From Exiguobacterium acetylicum DSM 20416 (GTDB lineage Bacteria; Bacillota; Bacilli; Exiguobacteriales; Exiguobacteriaceae): a DNA stretch of 64,000 bases. Below, piece by piece: positions 8,686 to 16,662 of the stretch (within the stretch, counting starts at the first letter, position 1; every line of letters starts with the position of its first letter). The position numbers and the translations under genes were made by a program. The notes beneath the pieces are model-generated. The model ran no database searches and was not told where the DNA came from. It saw only the letters and a program-made list of their open reading frames with translations. The stretch spans positions 1,106,501-1,170,500 of the forward strand of contig NZ_JNIR01000001.1 of the NCBI RefSeq assembly GCF_000702605.1, given 5' to 3'.

Positions 8686-9156
8686 ATGCGCAAGGAATAC
8701 GTATTCGTCATCAGTTTGTCGCTCGTCGCTTTATTCGTCGGACTTCAGCTTGGCTTTGCCCGCTTGCCGGAACCAAAACCGAAGAAAGTGACGACGACAC
8801 CGATGCGTCCTGCGGATTATCAGGCAGGACTTGCGTCAGCGAAACGGGAACTGAAGCAGATTCAGCGCTTCACCTTGAAAAGCACCCTTCCTGCGGATGG
8901 AACGACGGTGACCTGGATTTATGAGACCCCATCCGATGAACGAATTGCGGTCGATTGGTATTACGTCGAGAGTTATCCGGAAGAACAAGTCCAGATGACA
9001 CGAAACGAGACATCCCGGATCATCTCGTATGAACGCTATTTAATCGTCATCCGACCGATTTACGGAACGGTCGTCGATAGTGAACTGGAACAGTTCGCTC
9101 TTCGCTTTACAGGTTACTTCACGACACAACAACAGGGGGAAAACGATGTCAGGTAA
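8686..9156 (+). CDS. Small membrane-anchored extracytoplasmic protein
   Basis: 156 aa from ATG 8686, preceded by GGAGGAGGAAGGG. An N-terminal hydrophobic helix (residues 5-25) is followed by a Pro/Lys linker and a beta-rich domain of ~100 residues that probably lies outside the membrane. No lipobox cysteine and no known domain. It sits 13 bp after the GDPD gene and overlaps the following kinase gene, so it belongs to the operon. Confidence 0.7.
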   Translation: MRKEYVFVISLSLVALFVGLQLGFARLPEPKPKKVTTTPMRPADYQAGLASAKRELKQIQRFTLKSTLPADGTTVTWIYETPSDERIAVDWYYVESYPEEQVQMTRNETSRIISYERYLIVIRPIYGTVVDSELEQFALRFTGYFTTQQQGENDVR

Positions 9157-9703
9157 AATCATTCTCTTGATTGGTGGATCGGGCAGCGGAAAGTCCTCCC
9201 TGATCAAACGTCTGCGAACGGAATACGCGCACGTCCGGTTCATCCCGTCGGTGACGACCCGACCGAAACGACCGACGGAGATTGATGGAGCAAGCTATCA
9301 TTTCGTCGACGTCAAGACGTTCCAACAATTGATCCAAGACGACGGCTTCATCGAATACGCCCACGTCCACCGGGCGTGGTACGGGACACCGCGTCAAGCG
9401 TATGTCGATGTCCTCGAACAGGATCAAATCGTCATCAAGGACATTGATCCGAAAGGGGCGGCGAACTTCAAGCGTTTGTTTGGCGATCAGGTGATCACGA
9501 TTTTCGTCTCGGTCCCACCCGACTTGATGAAGGAACGACTGTTGATGCGCGGGGATACACCGGAGTTTGAAGCGCGACTCGTCGATTACGAGGAAGCGTG
9601 GAAAGACCGCGATCATTATGATTATATGATTGAAAACATCGATTTTGAGACAGCGTATGCCGATCTGCTTGAGATCATTGCTGGCTACATTCCACAGGCA
9701 TGA
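9146..9703 (+). CDS. Guanylate kinase-like protein
   Basis: 185 aa. P-loop GGSGSGKS at residues 10-17, then the GMP-binding SVTTRPKRPTEIDGASYHFV stretch (canonical SVTTRxPRxGExxGxxYxFV), a WYGTP equivalent of YYGTP, and a lid region. The rest is shorter and more divergent than housekeeping Gmk (~205 aa). Start ATG 9146 overlaps the previous stop. Its place behind a carboxypeptidase and phosphodiesterase rather than near rpoZ/dnaA-type neighbours suggests a paralogue; it may phosphorylate GMP or another nucleotide. Confidence 0.78.
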   Translation: MSGKIILLIGGSGSGKSSLIKRLRTEYAHVRFIPSVTTRPKRPTEIDGASYHFVDVKTFQQLIQDDGFIEYAHVHRAWYGTPRQAYVDVLEQDQIVIKDIDPKGAANFKRLFGDQVITIFVSVPPDLMKERLLMRGDTPEFEARLVDYEEAWKDRDHYDYMIENIDFETAYADLLEIIAGYIPQA

Positions 9704-9706
9704 CGA

Positions 9707-9734
9707 AGAGGACGCAAGATGCGTCCTCTTTTTG
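9707..9734 (+). terminator. Rho-independent terminator of the 6472-9703 operon
   Basis: AGAGGACGCA-AGA-TGCGTCCTCT followed by T5. Confidence 0.92.
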
Positions 9735-9753
9735 ATGTCAGAAAGGAGTCTAT

Positions 9754-10629
9754 ATGCTACCTTTGCATCCCTTACTCACGCACGTTGTGAGCGAAAGACA
9801 GTTATCTGGTCGATCGCGCCAAGCCGTCTGGTCCGTCAAGACGGCAACAGCGCACTACATCGTCAAGGTCGTGACGGATCCGTCTAGTCGTCAATTTGAA
9901 CGAGAAGCCGCTTTAGCGATTCCAAAACAAGCGGGATTGTCTCATGCCTTACCGCTAGCGACCGGACGGACCGCAACGACCGCTTACGGCATCTATCCGT
10001 ACCTACCCGGAAAAACCGTTCGAAGCGTGCTCGAGGAGTCACCGGAATTTGCGCCTCAGCTTGGTCAGGAGATAGGGCAAGCGTTGAGACGCATTCATGA
10101 CGTCACCGCACCGAGCGAAATGATGTCTTGGAGCGAACGTTGCCAGGCGAAACATGACCGCTATCGCGCAGCGATTGACGGGTTGCTTGAGCCAACGTGG
10201 ATCGAGCGTCTTGATCGATTCATTAGCGAGCGGATTCCGTTACTTCAGACACGTCCAAACCGGTTGCAACATGACGACGTTCATCTCGATAATCTACTTG
10301 TCGAGGATGGACATCTCTCCGCTTTCCTTGATTACGGGAACCATGATTACGGCGATCCGTGGCATGATTTCGTCAAATGTGGGCTGTTTCAGGTCGAGAG
10401 GAGTCCGGTGTTTGCCCGTAATATGATTGAAGGGTATTTCGAGAACGGAGTACCGTCCGACTTTTTTAGTGTCTACAGTCTCTACATGGCGATGGTCGTC
10501 TTCTCGGCTCTCGTCTGGGCAAAGCGGTTCGATTTAGACGGAATAGAAGCGATGCAACGACGTGTCCAGCGGATCATCCGAGATCACGATGGATTCCAGC
10601 GTGAGGTGCCGCTTTGGTATAAAGGGTAA
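9754..10629 (+). CDS. APH-family (aminoglycoside phosphotransferase fold) small-molecule kinase
   Basis: 291 aa. N-lobe with IVKVV lysine strand, Brenner motif HDDVHLDN at 173-180 (catalytic Asp175, Asn180), and metal-binding Asp193 in FLDYGNHDYGDP. Related enzymes phosphorylate antibiotics (APH(3'), VPH), choline, homoserine or fructosamine. Nothing here fixes the substrate and no resistance should be assumed. SD AGAAAGGAG. Monocistronic. Confidence 0.78.
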   Translation: MLPLHPLLTHVVSERQLSGRSRQAVWSVKTATAHYIVKVVTDPSSRQFEREAALAIPKQAGLSHALPLATGRTATTAYGIYPYLPGKTVRSVLEESPEFAPQLGQEIGQALRRIHDVTAPSEMMSWSERCQAKHDRYRAAIDGLLEPTWIERLDRFISERIPLLQTRPNRLQHDDVHLDNLLVEDGHLSAFLDYGNHDYGDPWHDFVKCGLFQVERSPVFARNMIEGYFENGVPSDFFSVYSLYMAMVVFSALVWAKRFDLDGIEAMQRRVQRIIRDHDGFQREVPLWYKG

Positions 10630-10638
10630 AGTCATGAC

Positions 10639-10691
10639 TAAAAAAACAACGGGTTCGTTTCTCTTCAATAAGAGACGAACCCGTTGTTTTT
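10639..10691. terminator. Bidirectional terminator
   Basis: AACAACGGGTTCGT pairs with ACGAACCCGTTGTT around a smaller TCTC/GAGA extension; A-run and T-run on opposite sides serve both converging genes. Confidence 0.88.
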
Positions 10692-10720
10692 ATAGGTGAA
10701 TCTTTAAATGAAAATGGAGA

Positions 10721-10966
10721 TTACCACTCGAAGCCTTCTTCACTATACTTGCCGTTCGAATTGAAGAATCGTTCTTCTGTTTTACCGTTTACCGTACTCG
10801 TATAAATGACGTAGACGTCGAGATGATCATTCTGATCCGCCATCTTCTTAGCGGCTTTCTTAGCATCCGCTTCAGTCGTATATGTCTCTGACTTGCTGGC
10901 TTTGCCGTGTTTTTCCTGCCCTTGTTCTTCATAACCTTCTACTGTCCATACTTTTTTTGATGACAT
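10721..10966 (-). CDS. Small hypothetical protein (81 aa)
   Basis: From ATG 10966 with GGAAAGGAAG upstream; longer in-frame extensions lack an SD. Lysine- and glutamate-rich, starting MSSKKVWTVEGYEEQG with a central TEADAKKAAKKMADQND helix and two beta-like stretches after it. Soluble, no cysteine motifs. No family recognised. Confidence 0.65.
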   Translation of the reverse strand: MSSKKVWTVEGYEEQGQEKHGKASKSETYTTEADAKKAAKKMADQNDHLDVYVIYTSTVNGKTEERFFNSNGKYSEEGFEW

Positions 10967-11051
10967 CCTTAACTTCCTTTCCTGCCAAAAGCGAGTCCGC
11001 TTGGCTGTTACATTATGCTGTGCAAACCAATCCATCGTCAACCGTTGCTGT

Positions 11052-11537
11052 TCATTCTTTGACGATCTCGTCCAAATGATCGGCATAATAACGGAGTGCC
11101 CGGTCAAATGTCTGGATCGATGTGTCTGACGACGTCGTAGCAAGACTCTTCAGCAACCGACCGACCGCCTGATCGGCTTGACCCAGATTGTACTCCGTCA
11201 TCGCGAGGAAGGCTTGCAGAGCATGGGCGTCCGGAAACTCACGGAGCGCACGATGAAACACGTCTGACGAAACTTCGAACTGACCGATGACACGATATGT
11301 ACTGCCTAGCCCGATATATGCCTGCAAGCGGTCTTCGCCAGTAAGACCGAGCGCTAGGGCTTGTTCGTAATAGGGAACAGCAGCCTGCTCCTCACCGAGA
11401 CTATCATGACACCACGCCATCTGATAGAGAACGGTCGGGTCGTTAGGTGCCGTCTCGACATACTGACGAACGACAGCCTTCGCTGCTTCATATTGCCCCG
11501 TCTGTCGTAACTGTTGCACCGATTCGAAATCAAACAT
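11052..11537 (-). CDS. Tetratricopeptide-repeat protein
   Basis: 161 aa made of TPR-like helix pairs: residues ~4-33 (RQTGQYEAAKAVVRQYVETAP), ~36-68 (VLYQMAWCHDSLGEEQAAVPYYEQALAL), ~74-103 (AYIGLGSTYRVIGQFEVSSDVFHRAL) and a weaker fourth. Such proteins are scaffolds for protein-protein contacts; the partner is unknown. SD AGGAGGAGG, eight bases before ATG 11537. It lies just downstream of the MarR terminator. Confidence 0.82.
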   Translation of the reverse strand: MFDFESVQQLRQTGQYEAAKAVVRQYVETAPNDPTVLYQMAWCHDSLGEEQAAVPYYEQALALGLTGEDRLQAYIGLGSTYRVIGQFEVSSDVFHRALREFPDAHALQAFLAMTEYNLGQADQAVGRLLKSLATTSSDTSIQTFDRALRYYADHLDEIVKE

Positions 11538-11566
11538 CGTGTTTCCTCCTCCTGAATTTACTAAAA

Positions 11567-11597
11567 AACGGATCCGGTCATCCTGACCGGATCCGTT
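11567..11597 (-). terminator. Rho-independent terminator after the MarR gene
   Basis: AACGGATCCGGTCA pairs with TGACCGGATCCGTT around a 3-nt loop, T6 on the minus strand. Confidence 0.9.
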
Positions 11598-11609
11598 CGA
11601 TTGAACAGC

Positions 11610-12053
11610 TTAGATTGTTTTTTCAAGCTTCGTCAAGAGCGTCCGGAACAGTTCGAGTTCCTGATCCGAGAAGTCCTCGAAGACGTCTGCGAGGTAATCC
11701 ATCTTCATAGATTCGAGTTTTTCATAGAGCTCGATGCCTTTTGGAGTGGCGCGGAGTTCGACGACACGACGATCGAGTTCGCTTCGCTCGCGCGAGATCA
11801 ACTCTTTTTTCGTCAATTCGTCTGCTAACGCCGTGATCATGCTCGCTGAGAATTGGAACTCTTGCGAGAGGGCAGAGGCGATTTGCGGACTGTTCGCACA
11901 AAGTGATTTTAAGATGAAAAACTCGTTACGCGTCAAGTACGTCGTGAACATGCTGCGCACGTCCTTTTTGATTGCGCGGTAGTTCATCCGTAATCCTTTT
12001 TCCGTATCAACGATCAATCGATCGCGTTGTGCTACTTCTAGTGTAGTTGCCAT
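11610..12053 (-). CDS. MarR-family transcriptional regulator
   Basis: 147 aa with MarR winged helix: LTRNEFFILKSLCANSPQIASALSQEF entry, recognition helix ASMITALADELTKKELI, wing RERSELDRRVVELRATPKGIELYEKL, closing dimer helices. No conserved N-terminal cysteine, so not an OhrR type. Monocistronic; target not apparent from neighbours. Confidence 0.85.
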   Translation of the reverse strand: MATTLEVAQRDRLIVDTEKGLRMNYRAIKKDVRSMFTTYLTRNEFFILKSLCANSPQIASALSQEFQFSASMITALADELTKKELISRERSELDRRVVELRATPKGIELYEKLESMKMDYLADVFEDFSDQELELFRTLLTKLEKTI

Positions 12054-12124
12054 GTATCGTTCACTCTTTCTATACCGTAGTTTCTTTCACTCGTGATTTA
12101 GTATAGTGAAAAATTTTAGTTTAA

Positions 12125-13200
12125 TCAATATTTTTCTCTTGAATCATCTGATTCGGCAACACGGGCGACTTGAGCGACGATCTCTTCGACGTTGCGCAGT
12201 TCTGGATAGAAGCGGCGGAAGAAGTAGTCGATCCGGTGTGTATCTTCGCCAGCGATCGTTAGCGCCATGCAGATATAGGCGATGCCGATTCCTTGACGAG
12301 GCAGGAACGGATTCGGCATGACATTCGCACAGCGTAAGGCGAGCGGACTGTGCGTCGTCACGGCTTCAATCAACTCGCCGTACGTCCGGATATCGACATA
12401 ATGGAACATCCGAATCAGTTCGTTGATTAACTGTTGATCGGAATCGAGCATCATTTGCGATGTAACGAGTCGTTTATCGAGCTCGTTGATGACCGGGAGT
12501 GATCGATGAAGTAGTTCAAGTTATCTGCCGTGATCCGGACTTGATGCGGATCAGATAAGATTTGTTGGACGGTCTCGTCTTCGAATTGTTTCAACTGTTT
12601 CTTGATGTTGACGAACTCCTGATCGGCGATCTCGAGTAATCCTGCGACTCGACTGAAGCTGCGCCGGACTTCTGCTGGGACACTGTTCGGATTTTTATAT
12701 CCGAGATCATGTTCGATCTCCGCCCACGCATGTTGCAGAATCGACCGAATCTGGATTTCAGCCGTGTAATCCTTGAAGCGACCATACTCGCTCAGGGCAA
12801 GCCGCTGATCGCTGAGCGATGCGACGAAGTGGACCGAAAGATAACCGAATTCCGTCGTATCGAGCAATGTCGACTTATCGACCGATTGATCGCGGTCGAT
12901 CGCAAACTCATTCTCGATGATTCGTGCCGCTTCCCGGACGTCATCATGGAAATAAGTGACGATCCGGATCCCGGTCAAGTCGTGGACGTCCTTAAGTGAA
13001 CGGTATTTGTTCGGCTGCCGTAAGACTTTTTGGTATAGACTCTCGGAGTCCTTCGTCCGGGCGACGATCGAGTGATATTTAATGCCTGCCGCGTCCAAGA
13101 GCTCGGACAAGAGCATCTTCAACTTGTCGGCGTAGGCATCATATTCTTCCTTATCGTTGACATATTCGAGCATCATCGTATTTAAATCTTGTGATTGCAC
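12125..13200 (-). pseudogene. RelA/SpoT-domain (p)ppGpp synthetase, split by a frameshift
   Basis: The first frame (13200 to 12451) encodes a small alarmone synthetase: RTKDSESLYQKVLR, DLTGIRIVTYF, YLSVHFVASL, EIQIRSILQHAWAEIEHDLGYK are the synthetase signatures. No HD hydrolase domain precedes it. After residue ~235 the frame runs into a non-protein-like tail and stops. The other frame continues with PVINELDKRLVTSQ and on to 12125. Adding one C to the CCC at 12495-12497 (minus strand) joins the two into ~358 aa with an extended helical C-terminus. Alternatively the second frame (MMLDSDQQ..., 109 aa) is a separate overlapping gene, as in toxSAS toxin-antitoxin pairs, but its coding quality begins upstream of its ATG, which favours a frameshift. 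Confidence 0.75.
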
Positions 13201-13340
13201 CGTTTCGCACCTTCCTCATCCTGTAGTCATCTAGCCATATTGTAGCACTCTGCTTCGTTAAACGCACAGCAAGACCCTGTTTGAAGCAGTACGATTCGTG
13301 GGAAAAAGACAAGTAGTACGTGTCCGGGAGGAGATTAATC

Positions 13341-14477
13341 ATGGAAATAGTGGATGCCCGTGCTTTACCCGCCGATCATATGGATGTCTTACATGTCACC
13401 CCATCGTCGATCTATTTTCGACGTCGTCTTGATGACGCCCGTTACCACATCAGCCGGTATGATCTTGAAGATCAGGAACAGGTCGATCTAACGCCAGAAG
13501 CCTTGACGGATCACGGACCAACCCGACCGTTCGTCCGGCAAGGCAAGGTCTATTGCTTAAATGAACATACGCAAGAACAGGGTGGGGAGACGGAAGTGCT
13601 CGTCATCGATCTCTTGTCCGGTAAACGGGAGCAGATTGCGTCGTTTTATGTCGAAGGGGATTTGACACTCTACTGGGTGCTCAATGAGAACTATCTCGTA
13701 TTCTTGCAGACGACGGATACGACGTCCGCGTTTTTGTATGACGTTAAGGATGAATCGCGGCAGACGATTCGCGATCCACGGCTCTACGGGATGACGGAGA
13801 ATTACCGGGAACTCTATTTCTTTCTCGTCACGCTCGAAGAGAAGGAGTACATCGTCTGTAACGCTCGGCTCGATGAGTTCTCGTTCTATGACGCCCTTGA
13901 AAGTAGCGTCATCTCACCAGAAGATCCGATTGACCACTCGGAAAGCCTCTTGATTGCCCCACTGCCGACCTTGATCGAGGAGATCGAACGCGGCGTTGAA
14001 CATTTATCGTTCGCAACCTTGTTGAAGTTAGAAGGGGAAGGGGATACCGTCCAGTATCTCGGGGAACAAGAAGGGCATCTCATTTTCAGTGCCTATACCG
14101 ATCGGTTGAACGAAGAAATCTTTTACCGGATTGATACGGAAGCGAGTGTCGAAGAGATTGCCCGGATTCAGTGGAGTGACTATGAACCGCTCGACTTCAC
14201 ATACGATGACGTTGAGTCGACGATCTTCATCGTCAATGACCGGTCCGAGCACCATCATGAAGTGATCAACTTACGCAACGGTGCCCGATTCCTCGATAAG
14301 GAACCGTTCGAACGTGTCTTACGTGGACGCTTCTATTTACACGAAGCGATCGGAGACGACGCGGAACCGATGGTCACGGTCTATGATGCAGAACACAATG
14401 AACGCTATCGGTTCGAGGATGCCTATTATGTCACCGTATCCGGGGAACTCGTCATCTTATCGGTCCATCAACTTTAA
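13341..14477 (+). CDS. Hypothetical protein, probably beta-propeller
   Basis: 378 aa from ATG 13341 (GGGAGGAG upstream; an in-frame start at 13320 lacks an SD). Acidic and tyrosine-rich. Recurrent short strands such as GKVYCLNEH, YLVFLQTTDTTSAFLYDV, EYIVCNARLDE, GHLIFSAYTDRLNEEIFYRID and STIFIVNDRSE suggest repeated beta blades. No signal peptide, no catalytic motif, no family assigned. Divergent from the synthetase gene. Confidence 0.6.
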   Translation: MEIVDARALPADHMDVLHVTPSSIYFRRRLDDARYHISRYDLEDQEQVDLTPEALTDHGPTRPFVRQGKVYCLNEHTQEQGGETEVLVIDLLSGKREQIASFYVEGDLTLYWVLNENYLVFLQTTDTTSAFLYDVKDESRQTIRDPRLYGMTENYRELYFFLVTLEEKEYIVCNARLDEFSFYDALESSVISPEDPIDHSESLLIAPLPTLIEEIERGVEHLSFATLLKLEGEGDTVQYLGEQEGHLIFSAYTDRLNEEIFYRIDTEASVEEIARIQWSDYEPLDFTYDDVESTIFIVNDRSEHHHEVINLRNGARFLDKEPFERVLRGRFYLHEAIGDDAEPMVTVYDAEHNERYRFEDAYYVTVSGELVILSVHQL

Positions 14478-14560
14478 AAAAGGGCGGTTGTTCTTTTCAT
14501 GAGAGCAACCGTTTATCATCTAAAATGAAATTATTTCAATTACCGAAATTGTAACAAAAA

Positions 14561-14595
14561 ATAAAAACCAGCTGAGAGTAAACCTCAGACTGGCT
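14561..14595 (-). terminator. Rho-independent terminator after ohrA
   Basis: AGCCAG-CTGAG arm pairs with CTCAG-CTGGTT (one bulge) and is followed by T-rich sequence on the minus strand. Confidence 0.7.
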
Positions 14596-14608
14596 AGAAA
14601 TGCTACAC

Positions 14609-15031
14609 TTATTCTGCGTCAGTTGTACGTGTGTAGACGTCAACTTGGATGTTTCCAGCAGTTGCACGCGAGTAAGGGCAGACCGTATGCGCGACTTTCG
14701 CAAGTTCAGCCGCAGCTTCTTCTGAGATCCCGCGGACGAGAACATCGAGTTCGACTGAAAGCATGAATCCGTCAGCTGCTTCGTTTAACGTAACGTGTGC
14801 TGTGACTTCACTGCCGTCGTGTTTGATGCCTTGTTTACGAGCAACGAGATTCAATGCAGAGTCGAAACATGCAGAGTATCCTGCAGCAAAGAGTTGCTCT
14901 GGGTTCGTTGCTTGTTTTTTCGATCCTGGTACCGGCATTGCGAGAGCGACGTCAAGAATTCCGTCCTCCGATACGACGCGTCCGTCGCGACCTCCGACAG
15001 CTGTTGCAGATGATGTGAACATTGGTTTCAT
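14609..15031 (-). CDS. ohrA: Organic hydroperoxide resistance protein (OsmC/Ohr family)
   Basis: 140 aa, standard Ohr length. Catalytic cysteines Cys55 (GYSACFDSAL) and Cys118 (VCPYSRAT), with the GGRDGRV arginine loop near the N-terminus. Ohr reduces organic and lipid hydroperoxides using lipoylated partners in the cytoplasm. SD AAAGGGAG. Transcribed away from the adjacent ohrR, with OhrR-type operators between. Confidence 0.93.
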   Translation of the reverse strand: MKPMFTSSATAVGGRDGRVVSEDGILDVALAMPVPGSKKQATNPEQLFAAGYSACFDSALNLVARKQGIKHDGSEVTAHVTLNEAADGFMLSVELDVLVRGISEEAAAELAKVAHTVCPYSRATAGNIQVDVYTRTTDAE

Positions 15032-15072
15032 GTGTGTAACTCCCTTTCGTTGTTAGATTCAAATAAGTAGCT

Positions 15073-15093
15073 TACAATTAGATTGTATACAAT
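15073..15093. promoter_or_regulatory. OhrR operator (overlapping palindromes)
   Basis: TACAAT-TAG-ATTGTA (15073-15087) overlaps a perfect 12-bp palindrome ATTGTATACAAT (15082-15093). This closely fits the Bacillus OhrR site TACAATT-AATTGTA and sits between ohrA and ohrR. Confidence 0.82.
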
Positions 15094-15138
15094 TTAAATC
15101 GAAATGCAACTCGTTTGCTCACGATTGGAGGAATTTTT

Positions 15139-15570
15139 ATGAACCCGTTAGCGTTAGATGAACAACTTTGTTTTCCGTTTTATGCGATTTCGCGTGAAAT
15201 CACGCGTCGCTATCGTCCGTTACTTGAACCACTCGGTCTGACGTATCCGCAATATCTCGTCATGCTCGTCGTCTGGGAAGAGGAGGGACAATCACTCAAA
15301 GCCATCGGTGAACGGCTCCATCTTGACTCAGGGACGTTAACGCCGTTGCTGAAGAAACTCGAAGCGGCAGATCTGTTGCGACGCGTCCGTAAGCCGGAAG
15401 ACGAACGGCACATCCAAATCTTTTTGACGGATGCCGGTCGTGCGTTACGGAAACAAGCAGAGACCGTTCCGCTTGATCTCGTCCGGACACTCGACGTCGA
15501 CGAAGAAGACTTACGCGTCGTTAAAGCGGCACTGAATCGTCTCGTCATGAAAATGAGCGACCCGGATTAA
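15139..15570 (+). CDS. ohrR: OhrR, MarR-family organic peroxide sensor
   Basis: 143 aa from ATG 15139 with TTGGAGGA upstream; the frame opens earlier but without an SD. Conserved reactive cysteine Cys11 in DEQLCFPFYAISRE, followed by the MarR winged helix (LKAIGERLHLDSGTLTPLLKKLE, RRVRKPEDERHIQIFLTDAG). Only that N-terminal cysteine is present, so it is the one-Cys type regulated by mixed disulphide or overoxidation. It represses ohrA until oxidised. Confidence 0.92.
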   Translation: MNPLALDEQLCFPFYAISREITRRYRPLLEPLGLTYPQYLVMLVVWEEEGQSLKAIGERLHLDSGTLTPLLKKLEAADLLRRVRKPEDERHIQIFLTDAGRALRKQAETVPLDLVRTLDVDEEDLRVVKAALNRLVMKMSDPD

Positions 15571-15583
15571 CCGGATCGCTCAT
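15553..15583. terminator. Bidirectional terminator overlapping the ohrR stop
   Basis: ATGAGCGA and CCGG arms pair with CCGG and TCGCTCAT (one internal mismatch). The ohrR TAA lies in the loop. Confidence 0.8.
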
Positions 15584-15587
15584 TGTC

Positions 15588-16043
15588 TTATTTACGGCGG
15601 AAGCCTTCTTCTTCGAGATAGTTTGCTGCTTCCTTGTACGAGTTGAACGCACCGTCGAGGAGATCGCCAGCGTAGACGAGCCACGTGTCGATATCTTCAT
15701 TGAGTAACGTCAATTCGAACTGGTTATCGTTGACCCATGTTTCTTCGAGTGTTTCGACCGATTGGACCGTCGAGAGTGCTTTGATTGCATCTTCTAATAA
15801 GAGAATTAAAGCAGGCTCTGAGAATTCACGGATGTTGACGAATCCTTTTTCGTCCGTTTCATAACCTGGTAGACCAGCGGCATAGACGAAGCCGTTTCCG
15901 TTCGGATGCAAATGATAGACGAGATTCTTCTTCTCATATTGGCTATCCGGGAATTGGAAATTGACGCGCTTCAGCGAGACATCTTTTCGGACGAGCTGTG
16001 GGAAGGTCTCGATAATTCGTAGTTTTTCTTCAAAAGTTAACAT
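15588..16043 (-). CDS. Conserved hypothetical protein (151 aa)
   Basis: Soluble protein starting MLTFEEKLRIIETFPQLVRK, with a central YHLHPNGNGFVYAAGLPGY motif and an acidic helical C-terminal half. SD AGGAGG. It looks like a compact single-domain Bacilli protein, but I cannot name the family. Convergent with ohrR. Confidence 0.68.
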   Translation of the reverse strand: MLTFEEKLRIIETFPQLVRKDVSLKRVNFQFPDSQYEKKNLVYHLHPNGNGFVYAAGLPGYETDEKGFVNIREFSEPALILLLEDAIKALSTVQSVETLEETWVNDNQFELTLLNEDIDTWLVYAGDLLDGAFNSYKEAANYLEEEGFRRK

Positions 16044-16170
16044 GGTTCCTCCTTGGTGTTACAGTTCTTCACTTCTATATATGCGATGAAATCGAACAAA
16101 ATGTCAACCGTTGCAATGAAACCTGGCAGCGATTTTAACCGTAAATGGAAACGAAAGGAAGTGTTTTTTG

Positions 16171-16662
16171 ATGTCTACTGTACAATGGCATGCATTGCCA
16201 GAACGATCGATTCGAGCAGAACGACTCGGATTGTTGCCGTTACACGGCTTGATCGCCGTCATTTTGATCGGAACGACGATTACCCAAGTCATGTGGCTCG
16301 ACCTGACACCCTGGTGGATGGGCATCGTCGGTCTGCTTTGGCTGATCTATTTCATTCCCCGTATCGTCTACATACCCGTTCTTCGCTTGAAGTATATGCG
16401 TTATCGCATCGATGAGGAATTTCTCGTCGTCCGCAACGGCATCTTCTTCCGTCGCGAAGTCACCGTGCCGCTCGTCAAGGTGCAATTGATCGATAGCCAA
16501 ACGGGACCGATCCTGCGTCGTTATGACTTAATCACATTTGATATTCGGACAGCATCAGGATTCGTCACGTTAACTCGTCTCGACCGCGCGCAAGGGAACG
16601 AACTGCGAACACAAGTCGAACGATTCGCGAAACTCGAGGAACGGGAGGAGGAATCGTTATGA
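16171..16662 (+). CDS. ydbS: YdbS-like bacterial PH-domain membrane protein
   Basis: 163 aa from ATG 16171 (AAAGGAAG upstream). Two adjacent membrane spans (about 20-70) are followed by a bPH2/DUF304 domain beginning YRIDEEFLVVRNGIFFRREVTVPLVKVQ. In Bacillus YdbS and YdbT form a pair implicated in resistance to heterologous antimicrobial peptides/amylocyclicin-type compounds. It overlaps the ydbT start by 4 bp (ATGA). Confidence 0.83.
   Translation: MSTVQWHALPERSIRAERLGLLPLHGLIAVILIGTTITQVMWLDLTPWWMGIVGLLWLIYFIPRIVYIPVLRLKYMRYRIDEEFLVVRNGIFFRREVTVPLVKVQLIDSQTGPILRRYDLITFDIRTASGFVTLTRLDRAQGNELRTQVERFAKLEEREEESL

Noticed and set aside
9754-10629. Aminoglycoside resistance gene
   Set aside because: APH fold only; sequence does not match any resistance class I recognise and context is chromosomal.
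12480-12510. Programmed -1 frameshift in the alarmone synthetase
   Set aside because: No X-XXY-YYZ heptamer or downstream stem; a missing C in a C run is simpler.
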